Shown: positions 1 to 5,211, counted from the stretch's first letter. The stretch is DNA of 5,469 bases from Armatimonadota bacterium (GCA_012841485.1 DUUU01000247.1:1-5469); one strand, 5' to 3'. Translations and numbers: made by a program. Notes: a model not told the origin generated them from the letters alone.

Positions 1-229
1 GCGCCTCTCTGCGACCGCGCCGCCCCCTCCCTGCGCCGGTCCGACGACCCGCATCCCCTGCGTCTTGGCCACGCCTGATCCCAATCGGCATGGGCAGGAC
101 TCAGGACCGCGCGCGCGAAATCGGTCAGTAAGAGCCGCGTACCCGTCCTTGCCGCTTGCACGGAGATCACTTCAGGCCCCGAGACCAGGCCGTACCAAGG
201 CGGGGACCACCTCGCCCCCGAGGAAAAAC
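1..229. other. Upstream region without a convincing gene
   Basis: No recognisable protein, RNA gene or promoter is seen here. Plus-strand frame 1 is open from the window edge to a TGA at 76-78, and frame 3 to a TAA at 129-131. Either could be the last codons of a gene entering from the left, but neither translation shows a recognisable motif. Frame 2 is open through to the kinase, and its translation is Pro/Arg/Ala-rich low-complexity residue typical of GC-rich non-coding sequence, so it is not taken as an N-terminal extension of the kinase. No good -35/-10 pair was found, so the kinase operon may be transcribed from outside the window or from an unrecognised promoter. Confidence 0.5.
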
Positions 230-1426
230 ATGAAGACGCTCTCGGAGACACAAGAAGTCGCCTTGACAGCCGCCCGTTCCGCGGCAGCCGCCATGGAATC
301 GATCCGCTGGGTCTATTCGCCCCTGCGGATCTGCTTGCTTGGCGCGCACGTGGACCACCAGGGCGGCGATGTGCTCGGCACCGCCATTGACCGGCGGATT
401 CTGCTCGCGTTCAGTCCCTCGCCAGACGCGCAGGTGGCCCTCTGCAGTCGCGATTACGAAGGGCGCGTCTGCTTCTCGGCAGATGCTCCGCCAGCGGATC
501 TCTCACCGGCCTGGGGACGCTACGCCGCAGGCGCGGCGGTTGCCCTCAACCGCCGGTGGCAGCTCTCGCGCGGCATCCGCGGCGGGATCGCCGGCGAGGC
601 TCCCGTGGGCGGCCTCAGCTCCTCATCCGCCGTAGGCGTCGCCTACCTCCTGGCGCTGGAGCACGCCAACGCCCTGGACGTCACGCCGGAGGAGAATATC
701 GAGCTGGATCGGGTGATCGAGAACGAGTACATCGGCCTGCAAAACGGCATCCTCGATCAATCGATGATCCTCCTCAGCCGCAAGGGCGCGCTGACCGCGA
801 TGGACTGCCGGACTGGCGAGTACGCCCACATTCCTCCGGGCAACGATCTGCCGGACTTCCGGCTGGCTGTGATCCACTCGGGGATCGAGCAAGCGTTGGT
901 GAGCACCGGCTACAACCGTCGGGTTGCCGAGTGTCAGGAGGCCGCGCGGCTGCTGCTCGAGGCGTCCGGGCAGCCTCCGCGCGAGCGCCCCTTGCTGGGC
1001 GACGTTTCCCCGGAGCTCTTCGCGGAGTATGGTCACCGGCTGCCGACCGATCTGGCGAAGCGTGCCCGGCATTTCTTCACGGAGCAGGAGCGGACCAGCG
1101 CGGGCCGCGCGGCCTGGGCCGCGGGCGACCTGCGCCGTCTCGGCGCGCTCATCGCCGCTTCCGGGGAGAGTTCCATCACCAACTACGAGTGTGGCACGCC
1201 GGCCCTCATCGATCTCGTGCGCATCCTGAACGGCGTCCCGGGCGTCTACGGCGCGCGCTTTAGCGGGGCCGGCTTTCGGGGCGCCTGCTTCGCGCTGGCG
1301 GCTCCAGACGCGGGCCCGGCGATTGAGGAAGCACTGGAGCGCGAGTTCAACCCGCGCCATCCCGACCTGGCCGGACGGTGGCGCCTCGATCTGTGCCGCC
1401 CGGATGAGGGAGCCCGAGTTCTATGA
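230..1426 (+). CDS. GHMP-family sugar kinase, galacturonokinase-like
   Basis: This encodes a 398-residue GHMP-superfamily kinase expected to phosphorylate the anomeric (C1) hydroxyl of a hexose or uronic acid in the cytoplasm, using ATP. All family motifs are present in order: a sugar-binding GAHVDHQGG (38-46), the ATP-binding PVGGLSSSSA (125-134), NGILDQ with the likely catalytic Asp176 (172-177), Tyr228 in STGYNRR, NYECG (318-322) and the C-terminal GARFSGAGFRGA (341-352). Galactokinases read GEHTDY at the first motif. Here the Glu is Ala39 and the Tyr is His43, as I recall for plant galacturonokinase (GALAK), which also shares NGILDQS, VSECQEAA-like and SS-NYECG segments. Galacturonic acid is therefore the favoured substrate; galactose or another aldose is the alternative. 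The ATG at 230 is chosen because AGGAA (221-225) precedes it and because sequence further upstream is low-complexity. The last codons overlap the next gene (ATGA), implying translational coupling to a nucleotidyltransferase. Family assignment is firm; substrate is inference. Confidence 0.9.
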   Translation: MKTLSETQEVALTAARSAAAAMESIRWVYSPLRICLLGAHVDHQGGDVLGTAIDRRILLAFSPSPDAQVALCSRDYEGRVCFSADAPPADLSPAWGRYAAGAAVALNRRWQLSRGIRGGIAGEAPVGGLSSSSAVGVAYLLALEHANALDVTPEENIELDRVIENEYIGLQNGILDQSMILLSRKGALTAMDCRTGEYAHIPPGNDLPDFRLAVIHSGIEQALVSTGYNRRVAECQEAARLLLEASGQPPRERPLLGDVSPELFAEYGHRLPTDLAKRARHFFTEQERTSAGRAAWAAGDLRRLGALIAASGESSITNYECGTPALIDLVRILNGVPGVYGARFSGAGFRGACFALAAPDAGPAIEEALEREFNPRHPDLAGRWRLDLCRPDEGARVL

Positions 1427-2217
1427 AAGCACTCATTCTTGCCGCGGGTTATGCCACCCGCCTCTATCCCCTGACCAAAGACCGGCCCAAGCCGCTCCTT
1501 CCTATCGGCGGGCGCGCGCTCATCGACTATCTGGTAGACCAACTGGAGACACTAGACGAGCTAGACGGCATCGCGGTGGTGACCAACCACCGCTTTGCCA
1601 GCCACTTTCGCGATTGGGCCCGGGCAAGGCAGGCGCGCCTGCCCCTGGAAGTGCTCGATGACGGCACCGATACCCCGGAGAACCGACTGGGCGCCATCGG
1701 CGACGCGGCCTGGACGATCCGGACGCTCGGTCTCGATGAGCCGCTCCTGATCGCCGCGGCCGACAACATCTTCCCGTTCTCCTTCCGGGATTTCGCCGCC
1801 TTCGCGCGCGCGAAAGGCACGGACTGCCTTCCCTGCTACCGGCTGGATGATCCGGAGCGCCTGAAACGCACGGGAATCGTGGCTGTTTCCCCCGAGGGTC
1901 GCGTGCTCCGCTTTGAGGAAAAGTCACCCGAGCCCTGGAGCGACCTGTCGGTGCCCCCGGCCTACCTATACCAGCGCGAGACGCTACCCCTTTTCGAGGA
2001 GTACCTCTCTGGCGGGAACAACCCGGATGCGCCGGGCAACTTCGTGCCGTGGCTCCTCGCCCGACGCCCGGTGCATGCCTTCCGCTTCGAGGGCTATGTG
2101 ATGGATATCGGCACCCCGAAAAGCTACGCGGCCGCCTGCCGTGCCTTCGAATTGAAAGGCGGAGCCAGCCCCATAGGCTCGCCCCGCGCGCAGGAGGCCC
2201 GAGAGGGTGGCTCCTGA
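1423..2217 (+). CDS. Sugar-1-phosphate nucleotidyltransferase (RmlA/GalU-like, NTP_transferase family)
   Basis: This encodes a 264-residue GT-A-fold nucleotidyltransferase expected to join a sugar-1-phosphate to an NTP, releasing pyrophosphate. The N-terminal signature LILAAGYATRLYPLT followed by RPKPLLPIGG (residues 4-30) holds the nucleotide-binding loop and the conserved Arg and Lys. The usual glycine of GxGTR is Ala11 here (GYATR). AAADN (111-115) carries the expected metal-binding Asp114. FEEKSPEP (164-171) corresponds to the EKP sugar-binding loop, and MDIGTPKSY (227-235) to the second metal-binding Asp (Asp228). The protein stops soon after this domain, without a left-handed beta-helix acyltransferase domain, unlike GlmU-type enzymes. 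The ATG overlaps the TGA of the upstream sugar kinase by 4 bases, so the kinase product is the likely substrate. The last 20 residues or so (Gly/Pro/Ser/Glu-rich) look like a disordered tail. Nucleotide (UTP, dTTP or GTP) and sugar cannot be read from the sequence; UTP with galacturonate-1-phosphate is a context-based guess. Confidence 0.92.
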   Translation: MKALILAAGYATRLYPLTKDRPKPLLPIGGRALIDYLVDQLETLDELDGIAVVTNHRFASHFRDWARARQARLPLEVLDDGTDTPENRLGAIGDAAWTIRTLGLDEPLLIAAADNIFPFSFRDFAAFARAKGTDCLPCYRLDDPERLKRTGIVAVSPEGRVLRFEEKSPEPWSDLSVPPAYLYQRETLPLFEEYLSGGNNPDAPGNFVPWLLARRPVHAFRFEGYVMDIGTPKSYAAACRAFELKGGASPIGSPRAQEAREGGS

Positions 2218-2240
2218 AGGGGACTACACGCAGGCCAATA

Positions 2241-2264
2241 GGCGCGGGAGGCTACTCCCGCGCC
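2241..2264. terminator. Hairpin terminator between convergent genes
   Basis: A perfect 10-bp inverted repeat (arms 2241-2250 and 2255-2264, GGCGCGGGAG and its complement) encloses a GCTA loop. It lies 24 bases past the stop of the nucleotidyltransferase and 32 bases past the stop of the convergent KGG gene. No run of T follows on the plus strand (CCCTGTTT), and on the minus strand only TATTGG follows, so it is a weak classical intrinsic terminator. Its placement and perfect stem suggest a bidirectional transcription end or 3'-end stabiliser. Confidence 0.6.
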
Positions 2265-2295
2265 CCCTGTTTGCCTGAATCAATTGAGGCTGCTA

Positions 2296-2529
2296 CTAGC
2301 TCTCGGCCTCCTTGCCCTTTTCGATCAACTCGCGCACGCGCTGGCCGCCCTTGTGGCCAAGCTCCTCGTAACCCTCGTGCCCAAGCTGCCGCTTGCGCAC
2401 CTCGCCACCTTTCTCGCCACCCAGGTGGCCAATCTCCTCGTAGAACTCGCGGCCATGGCGCTCCGCGGTCGTCTCGCCGCCCTTGCGGCCGGCCTCGCGA
2501 ACCGTCATCTCGCCTTCGCGTTTTGCCAT
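2296..2529 (-). CDS. KGG-repeat general stress protein (GsiB / LEA group 1-like)
   Basis: This encodes a 77-residue, highly hydrophilic and charged protein built from imperfect repeats around a Lys-Gly-Gly motif: [10 protein letters not shown] (residues 12-21), [14 protein letters not shown] (31-44) and [11 protein letters not shown] (55-65). The linker [10 protein letters not shown] is typical of the KGG / Em-like family, which includes Bacillus GsiB and plant group 1 LEA proteins. Such proteins are intrinsically disordered and associated with desiccation, osmotic and general stress tolerance; no catalytic residues are expected. The first ATG is supported by a strong Shine-Dalgarno GGAGGTGA at 2536-2543, six bases upstream; Met8 is a poorer alternative. 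The gene is monocistronic and convergent with the nucleotidyltransferase. A sequence resembling a sigma-B promoter lies upstream, which would fit a stress gene. Confidence 0.88.
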   Translation of the reverse strand: MAKREGEMTVREAGRKGGETTAERHGREFYEEIGHLGGEKGGEVRKRQLGHEGYEELGHKGGQRVRELIEKGKEAES

Positions 2530-2590
2530 CGCGCTTCACCTCCCCATCCCGGAGACGGCATGGCATCCGCCGCCTTCAGCCGTCCCCGTC

Positions 2591-2616
2591 GTACCCGGCG
2601 CCTTTGCGCGCCAAAC
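2591..2616 (-). promoter_or_regulatory. Possible sigma-B-like stress promoter for the KGG gene
   Basis: On the minus strand, GTTTGG (2616-2611) is followed after 14 bases by GGGTAC (2596-2591). The Firmicute sigma-B consensus, as I recall it, is GTTTAA, 12-14 bases, GGGTAT, so this matches 4 of 6 and 5 of 6 positions at permitted spacing. The predicted start would leave a leader of about 55 bases before the KGG-protein ATG. GsiB, a homologue, is a classical sigma-B target. The match may be chance, since nothing here shows that the host has such a sigma factor. Confidence 0.3.
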
Positions 2617-2634
2617 GTCCGCTCGGGGGATTAT

Positions 2635-2682
2635 CCGCAGACGACGCAGATGAATACAGGTAATACCTGTGATCGTCTCTGG
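2635..2682. repeat. Imperfect 48-bp palindrome, possible dispersed repeat
   Basis: The core ACAGGT-AAT-ACCTGT (2656-2670) is a perfect 6-bp inverted repeat. It is nested inside outer arms CCGCAGACGA (2635-2644) and TCGTCTCTGG (2673-2682), which pair at 8 of 10 positions. The left half (ATCCGCAG..ACGCAGATGAA) resembles the CCGCAGATGAACGCAGATG phrase that, from memory, recurs in intergenic regions of many environmental bacteria. It could be a decayed dispersed repeat, an operator for the KGG gene, or a transcript hairpin. Confidence 0.45.
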
Positions 2683-2941
2683 ATGACGAAATGAACCGCC
2701 GACGGTGGCGGCGAATGACGCCCCCGAGTTGTGCACCCCTGCCTTGGTGATCCGGAAGCAAAAGGGGGGCACGCGCCTCCTGACGAATAGTGAATCATCA
2801 GCGCGCCACGCTACGAGCAACAACCACGGGCCCATTCAGTGACTCGTTCCGCGAATCACCTTTCAGTTGGCCCACCCGCAGAGCCAGGAGCATCCTCGCT
2901 GGCCTCTTTCGCGGCCGGCTTTCTAGAGATAAAGACCAGCG

Positions 2942-3907
2942 ATGCAGCAAGAGACGATGGGAGAGGCACCTCCAACCTGGCAGATCACCCGCCGGGAAGC
3001 CAGCCGATGGGAGGCAACGCAGCAGCGCGATGATGGTACAACCGCCACGATCACGCTGTTCTGCGGCGACTGTCTCCAGGGAATGGCCGGGCTACAACCG
3101 GGTAGCGTCGACGTGGTGGTGACCTCGCCCCCCTACAACCTGGGCGTTCGCTACTCGCGGTATGATGACACCATTCCGCGGGAGGAGTATCTGGAATGGA
3201 TCGGCCGCTGGGCAGCGGCCGTGAAGCGGGTTCTCGCCCCGCAGGGCTCGCTCTTTCTGAACGTTGGGAGCAAGCCAAGCGACCCCTGGGTGCCTCTCCA
3301 GGTCGCTCTGCGCGTGGGCGAGCATCTGCGGCTACAGAACACCATTCACTGGGTGAAGTCAATCGCCATCGACCCGGAGACGATGGGGCGTGCCGGGCGG
3401 GAGGCCGCGCCGCTGGGCATCGGCCACTTCAAGCCGATCAACTCCGGGCGCTTTCTAAACGACTGCCACGAGTACATCTTCCACTTTACACACACCGGCG
3501 ACATCACGCTCGACCGGCTCGCCATCGGCGTGCCCTATCAGGATAAATCGAACGTGCACCGCTGGCGGCAAGCGGCGAACGACGTGCGCTGCCGCGGGAA
3601 CACCTGGTTCATCCCCTACGACACCATTCAGAACGGCAAGACGCAACGGCCCCACCCAGCCTCTTTCCCCATCGCGCTCCCCGAATGGTGCTACCGGCTG
3701 CATGGCAGCAACGCCTCGTCGATCTGCATGGATCCCTTCCTGGGCATCGGCAGCTCCGCGCTTGCCGCCGCGAGGCTGGGCGTCTCCTTCATCGGCTTCG
3801 AATTGGACGAGGGCTATTTCGCGGAGGCGGTGGCGCGTTTGGAGGCACGCGCGTGCCATGCGGCATCGAACCAGGGCCGGGGGCCCGCGGGGGAGCTGCG
3901 CCGCTAG
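2942..3907 (+). CDS. Beta-class site-specific DNA methyltransferase (N4-cytosine or N6-adenine)
   Basis: This encodes a 321-residue amino-methyltransferase that would transfer a methyl group from S-adenosylmethionine to an exocyclic amine of adenine or cytosine in DNA. The catalytic motif IV is TSPPYN (61-66) near the N-terminus, and the SAM-binding motifs lie at the C-terminus: RPHPASFPIALPEW (236-249), DPFLGIGSSALAA (264-276) and FIGFELDEGYF (283-293). The order IV before X/I is that of beta-class enzymes. SPPY is frequent in N4-cytosine enzymes but also occurs in N6-adenine ones, so the base is unresolved. The middle (about 140-235, including the conserved-looking NSGRFLNDCHEYIFHFTH) probably contains target recognition. 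The ATG at 2942 has only a weak upstream purine stretch, and Met6 (2957) is an alternative. Homology probably begins near TITLFCGDCL (residue 36), so the first 35 residues are uncertain. No restriction endonuclease adjoins it, suggesting a solitary methyltransferase. Its TAG overlaps the opposing gene's TAG. Confidence 0.88.
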   Translation: MQQETMGEAPPTWQITRREASRWEATQQRDDGTTATITLFCGDCLQGMAGLQPGSVDVVVTSPPYNLGVRYSRYDDTIPREEYLEWIGRWAAAVKRVLAPQGSLFLNVGSKPSDPWVPLQVALRVGEHLRLQNTIHWVKSIAIDPETMGRAGREAAPLGIGHFKPINSGRFLNDCHEYIFHFTHTGDITLDRLAIGVPYQDKSNVHRWRQAANDVRCRGNTWFIPYDTIQNGKTQRPHPASFPIALPEWCYRLHGSNASSICMDPFLGIGSSALAAARLGVSFIGFELDEGYFAEAVARLEARACHAASNQGRGPAGELRR

Positions 3908-4170
3908 CGGCGGCGCGAGGCCAGAATCTCGCGGCTGGCGCGAATGGCGAGGTAAGCAGCCATCGCCCAGAGGAGGTAGATGACCCAGTTGCCCACTCCC
4001 AGGCCGCGCGCCAGCAGGGAGATCCCAAGAAGGATGAGCGCGACGCCGTTGAAGACGTAGGGCCGACGCTCCGGGCCAAACGTGGCACCGCGAATGAAGA
4101 GGACCACGGCCGTATAGGCCAGGCCCAGGAGGGTGAAACCAATCCCCAGGTAAAAAGCGAAATCCTTCAC
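3904..4170 (-). CDS. Small three-helix membrane protein
   Basis: This encodes an 88-residue protein of unknown family. It shows three hydrophobic segments, at about residues 5-26 (FAFYLGIGFTLLGLAYTAVV), 38-55 (YVFNGVALILLGISLLA) and 61-77 (NWVIYLLWAMAAYLAI), with short charged loops and a basic C-terminus (REILASRRR) likely to be cytoplasmic. It is therefore an inner-membrane protein with no visible catalytic motif. The GTG at 4170 is chosen because it lies 7 bases after the stop of the receiver gene and the hydrophobic segment begins just after it. An ATG at 4227 would add 19 Arg/Ser-rich residues overlapping the upstream gene and has less support. It is almost certainly co-transcribed with the receiver from the promoter at 4735-4763. 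Its TAG is interlocked with the methyltransferase stop as CTAG. Function is unknown. Confidence 0.7.
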   Translation of the reverse strand: MKDFAFYLGIGFTLLGLAYTAVVLFIRGATFGPERRPYVFNGVALILLGISLLARGLGVGNWVIYLLWAMAAYLAIRASREILASRRR

Positions 4171-4177
4171 GGAGTGC

Positions 4178-4612
4178 CTATCTCTTTGAAGCGACCGGAT
4201 GGAGGCTCCCCGCGCTCTCGCCTTCAAGCGCGCGCCGCCGTCCCAGGATGGCGGAGATGAGCGAGACCACCTTGGAGATCTCCGCCGGCTTGGTGAGGTA
4301 CATCGTGGCGCCCGCTTTGATCCCCTCGATGATATCCATATCCGATCCGAGCGCGGTCAGCAGGATGATCGGGGTGTCTCGGGTGGCCGGCTTGCCGCGA
4401 AGTATCTCCAGCGTTTGCAGGCCATCCATGCGGGGCATCAGCACATCCAGCACAATCAGATCGGGACACACCTGGTCTACTGCCTCCAAGGCCTGTTGGC
4501 CGTTGAACGCCGTCTGTACCTGGTAGCCCATCAGCTCGAGCGCCTCGCAGAGACCCTCCACGATGGCCGGCTCATCATCCACTACCAGGATTCTCGGCGA
4601 ACCCGCTGCCAT
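4178..4612 (-). CDS. Single-domain response regulator (CheY-like receiver)
   Basis: This encodes a 144-residue protein consisting essentially of one REC domain. The phosphorylation-site residues are all present: acidic pair Asp12-Asp13 (ILVVDDEP), phospho-acceptor Asp56 (LIVLDVLMP), switch Thr86 (ILLTA) and Lys108 (YLTKPAE), with the aromatic switch position occupied by Tyr105. After the receiver, only about 20 residues with a basic patch (GRRRAL) remain, so there is no DNA-binding or enzymatic output domain. It probably acts by protein-protein contact, like CheY, Spo0F or DivK. The cognate histidine kinase is not in the window. The ATG at 4612 is fixed by AAGGAGGA five bases upstream; longer reading through a TTG at 4696 lacks such a site. 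It is the first gene of a two-gene operon with the small membrane protein. Confidence 0.93.
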   Translation of the reverse strand: MAAGSPRILVVDDEPAIVEGLCEALELMGYQVQTAFNGQQALEAVDQVCPDLIVLDVLMPRMDGLQTLEILRGKPATRDTPIILLTALGSDMDIIEGIKAGATMYLTKPAEISKVVSLISAILGRRRALEGESAGSLHPVASKR

Positions 4613-4617
4613 GGGTA

Positions 4618-4625
4618 TCCTCCTT
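4618..4625 (-). promoter_or_regulatory. Ribosome-binding site of the receiver gene
   Basis: AAGGAGGA on the minus strand ends five bases before the ATG at 4612. It is a near-perfect Shine-Dalgarno sequence and decides the start against the longer in-frame TTG at 4696. Confidence 0.85.
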
Positions 4626-4706
4626 GCTGCGGAGCGCTTGTTGCTGGCACCTGCTGGCGCAGTCTCTCCCGAGTAGTGCCCCAGGAACCTCTGCAAGGGA
4701 GGGCAG

Positions 4707-4721
4707 ACCTTGCGGCAAGGT
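4707..4721 (-). other. Hairpin in the operon's 5' leader
   Basis: ACCTTG and CAAGGT (minus strand) form a perfect 6-bp stem around a CCG loop, starting only a few bases after the predicted transcription start at about 4728. It could stabilise the 5' end or take part in regulation; there is no T-run to make it a terminator. Confidence 0.4.
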
Positions 4722-4734
4722 GCAACGCGCCCGT

Positions 4735-4763
4735 ATTATAGCACCTATCTGCCTGCCTGTAAA
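4735..4763 (-). promoter_or_regulatory. Sigma-70-type promoter for the receiver/membrane-protein operon
   Basis: On the minus strand, TTTACA (4763-4758, 5 of 6 to TTGACA) is followed by a 17-base spacer and a perfect TATAAT (4740-4735). The expected transcription start is near 4728, giving a leader of about 115 bases to the ATG at 4612. This is the clearest promoter in the window and is striking in such GC-rich DNA. Confidence 0.8.
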
Positions 4764-4885
4764 CTGCGCCTGCCGTTTCCGGTGGGATTCCGAGATAAGG
4801 CATCGGCCCTGGGCAGAGGCTTCCGGCTCCAATGCCCGGATCTCTCCAGTCTCTTCTCCCATCGCCCCGCAGGCCGCCCTGCCTT
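4764..4885. other. Spacer with no recognisable feature
   Basis: Between the operon promoter and the hairpin cluster I see no gene, RNA or clear repeat. Several frames are open here but have no ribosome-binding sites or recognisable protein motifs. Confidence 0.5.
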
Positions 4886-4971
4886 GGCCCTGAAGGGGCC
4901 GCATGGCTTAGCCCAGGGTGTCCGCACCCTGGGTCATGTGCCGACACAAATAACCACAACCTCGAAGAGGT
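4886..4971 (-). repeat. Three-hairpin module, left copy (inverted)
   Basis: Three stem-loops occur in series. The first is GGCCC/GGGCC at 4886-4900 (plus a T-G pair, GAA loop). The second is a perfect 9-bp stem CCCAGGGTG/CACCCTGGG at 4912-4933 with a TCCG loop. The third is ACCTC/GAGGT at 4959-4971 with a GAA loop. Read on the minus strand the order is CTTC-type hairpin, about 25 AT-richer bases, CCCAGGGT hairpin, 11 bases, CTTC-type hairpin. This mirrors the module at 4998-5085 in plan and in the CCCAGGGT arm. Confidence 0.7.
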
Positions 4972-4997
4972 CGCACAAGCCGCTACCACGGATTGTC

Positions 4998-5085
4998 GCA
5001 CCCCTTCGGGGTGCCAGGTATTTTCTGCCTGCAAGACCCAGGGTCAGGAGACCCTGGGCTCTGTTGTTGGACGCCTTCGGCGTCC
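4998..5085 (+). repeat. Three-hairpin module, right copy
   Basis: The first stem-loop is a 7-bp perfect stem GCACCCC/GGGGTGC at 4998-5014 with a TTC loop. The second is a 9-bp perfect stem CCCAGGGTC/GACCCTGGG at 5037-5058 with an AGGA loop. The third is a 7-bp perfect stem GGACGCC/GGCGTCC at 5069-5085 with a TTC loop. Spacers are 22 and 10 bases. The module is the opposite-facing partner of 4886-4971; together they form a BIME-like composite of about 200 bp. Confidence 0.75.
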
Positions 5086-5137
5086 TTCGAGAGCGCCACG
5101 CGGTCGCGAACAACGCGAGGCCCATACGAACGTTCGG

Positions 5138-5165
5138 CAGGGGCGAACCCTTGGTGTTCGCCCTG
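5138..5165. repeat. Hairpin with GGGCGAAC / GTTCGCCC arms
   Basis: The arms CAGGGGCGAAC (5138-5148) and GTTCGCCCTG (5156-5165) pair over 10 bp with one bulged G and a 7-base loop. A perfect 10-bp palindrome CGAACGTTCG (5127-5136) lies immediately to its left. From memory, GGGCGAAC..GTTCGCCC hairpins recur in intergenic DNA of several environmental bacterial phyla, so this may be a second dispersed repeat family. Confidence 0.5.
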
Positions 5166-5211
5166 TTTCCGGTTCCCGTCGCTCGCGATTCGGTGGCGGT
5201 GGCTGGGAGGG

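Larger units (their letters stand above)
2530..2941. other. 412-bp divergent intergenic region
   Basis: This lies between the divergent KGG-protein and methyltransferase genes. It holds the KGG ribosome-binding site (2536-2543), the possible stress promoter (2591-2616), an imperfect palindrome (2635-2682), and two smaller hairpins. One has arms 2696-2700 and 2707-2711 (CCGCC/GGCGG). The other has arms 2839-2846 and 2852-2859, GTGACTCG against CGAATCAC, with one mismatch. Several frames are open on both strands, but their translations are Arg/Pro/Gly-rich with no motifs and no ribosome-binding sites, so I call no gene. No housekeeping-type promoter for the methyltransferase was recognised. Confidence 0.55.

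Noticed and set aside
65..229. N-terminal extension of the kinase by 55 residues from a TTG
   Set aside because: The extension is Arg/Pro/Ser-rich low-complexity sequence without homology to the family; a ribosome-binding site immediately precedes the ATG at 230.
556..1360. Long open frames overlapping the kinase on both strands (556-1263 plus, 623-1360 minus)
   Set aside because: They are shadows produced by GC-rich codon bias: Arg/Ala/Gly-rich translations with no motifs, inside a kinase gene with intact motifs.
2284..2694. Plus-strand frame starting with a hydrophobic Leu/Ala-rich stretch, looking like a membrane protein
   Set aside because: It is the antisense of the KGG-repeat gene; the hydrophobicity comes from reading Glu/Lys/Gly codons backwards, and the KGG gene has family motifs and a strong ribosome-binding site.
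2536..2835. Minus-strand 99-codon frame upstream of the KGG gene
   Set aside because: No ribosome-binding site, no recognisable motif, and it covers the palindrome and promoter-like region.
2530..2941. tRNA or other small RNA gene in the divergent intergenic region
   Set aside because: No cloverleaf, T-loop GTTCRA motif with acceptor pairing, or promoter-plus-terminator arrangement could be made out.
4171..4227. Membrane-protein start at the ATG at 4227
   Set aside because: It would overlap the receiver gene by 50 bases and add an Arg-rich segment before the first hydrophobic helix; the GTG at 4170 sits just after the receiver stop and fits the operon better, though this is not proven.
4613..4696. 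28-residue N-terminal extension of the receiver from a TTG
   Set aside because: It lacks a ribosome-binding site, has no receiver homology, and an AAGGAGGA precedes the ATG at 4612 at ideal spacing.
5127..5136. LexA/SOS box at CGAACGTTCG
   Set aside because: The Gram-positive-type SOS box needs four bases between the CGAAC and GTTCG halves; here they abut, and no gene starts nearby.
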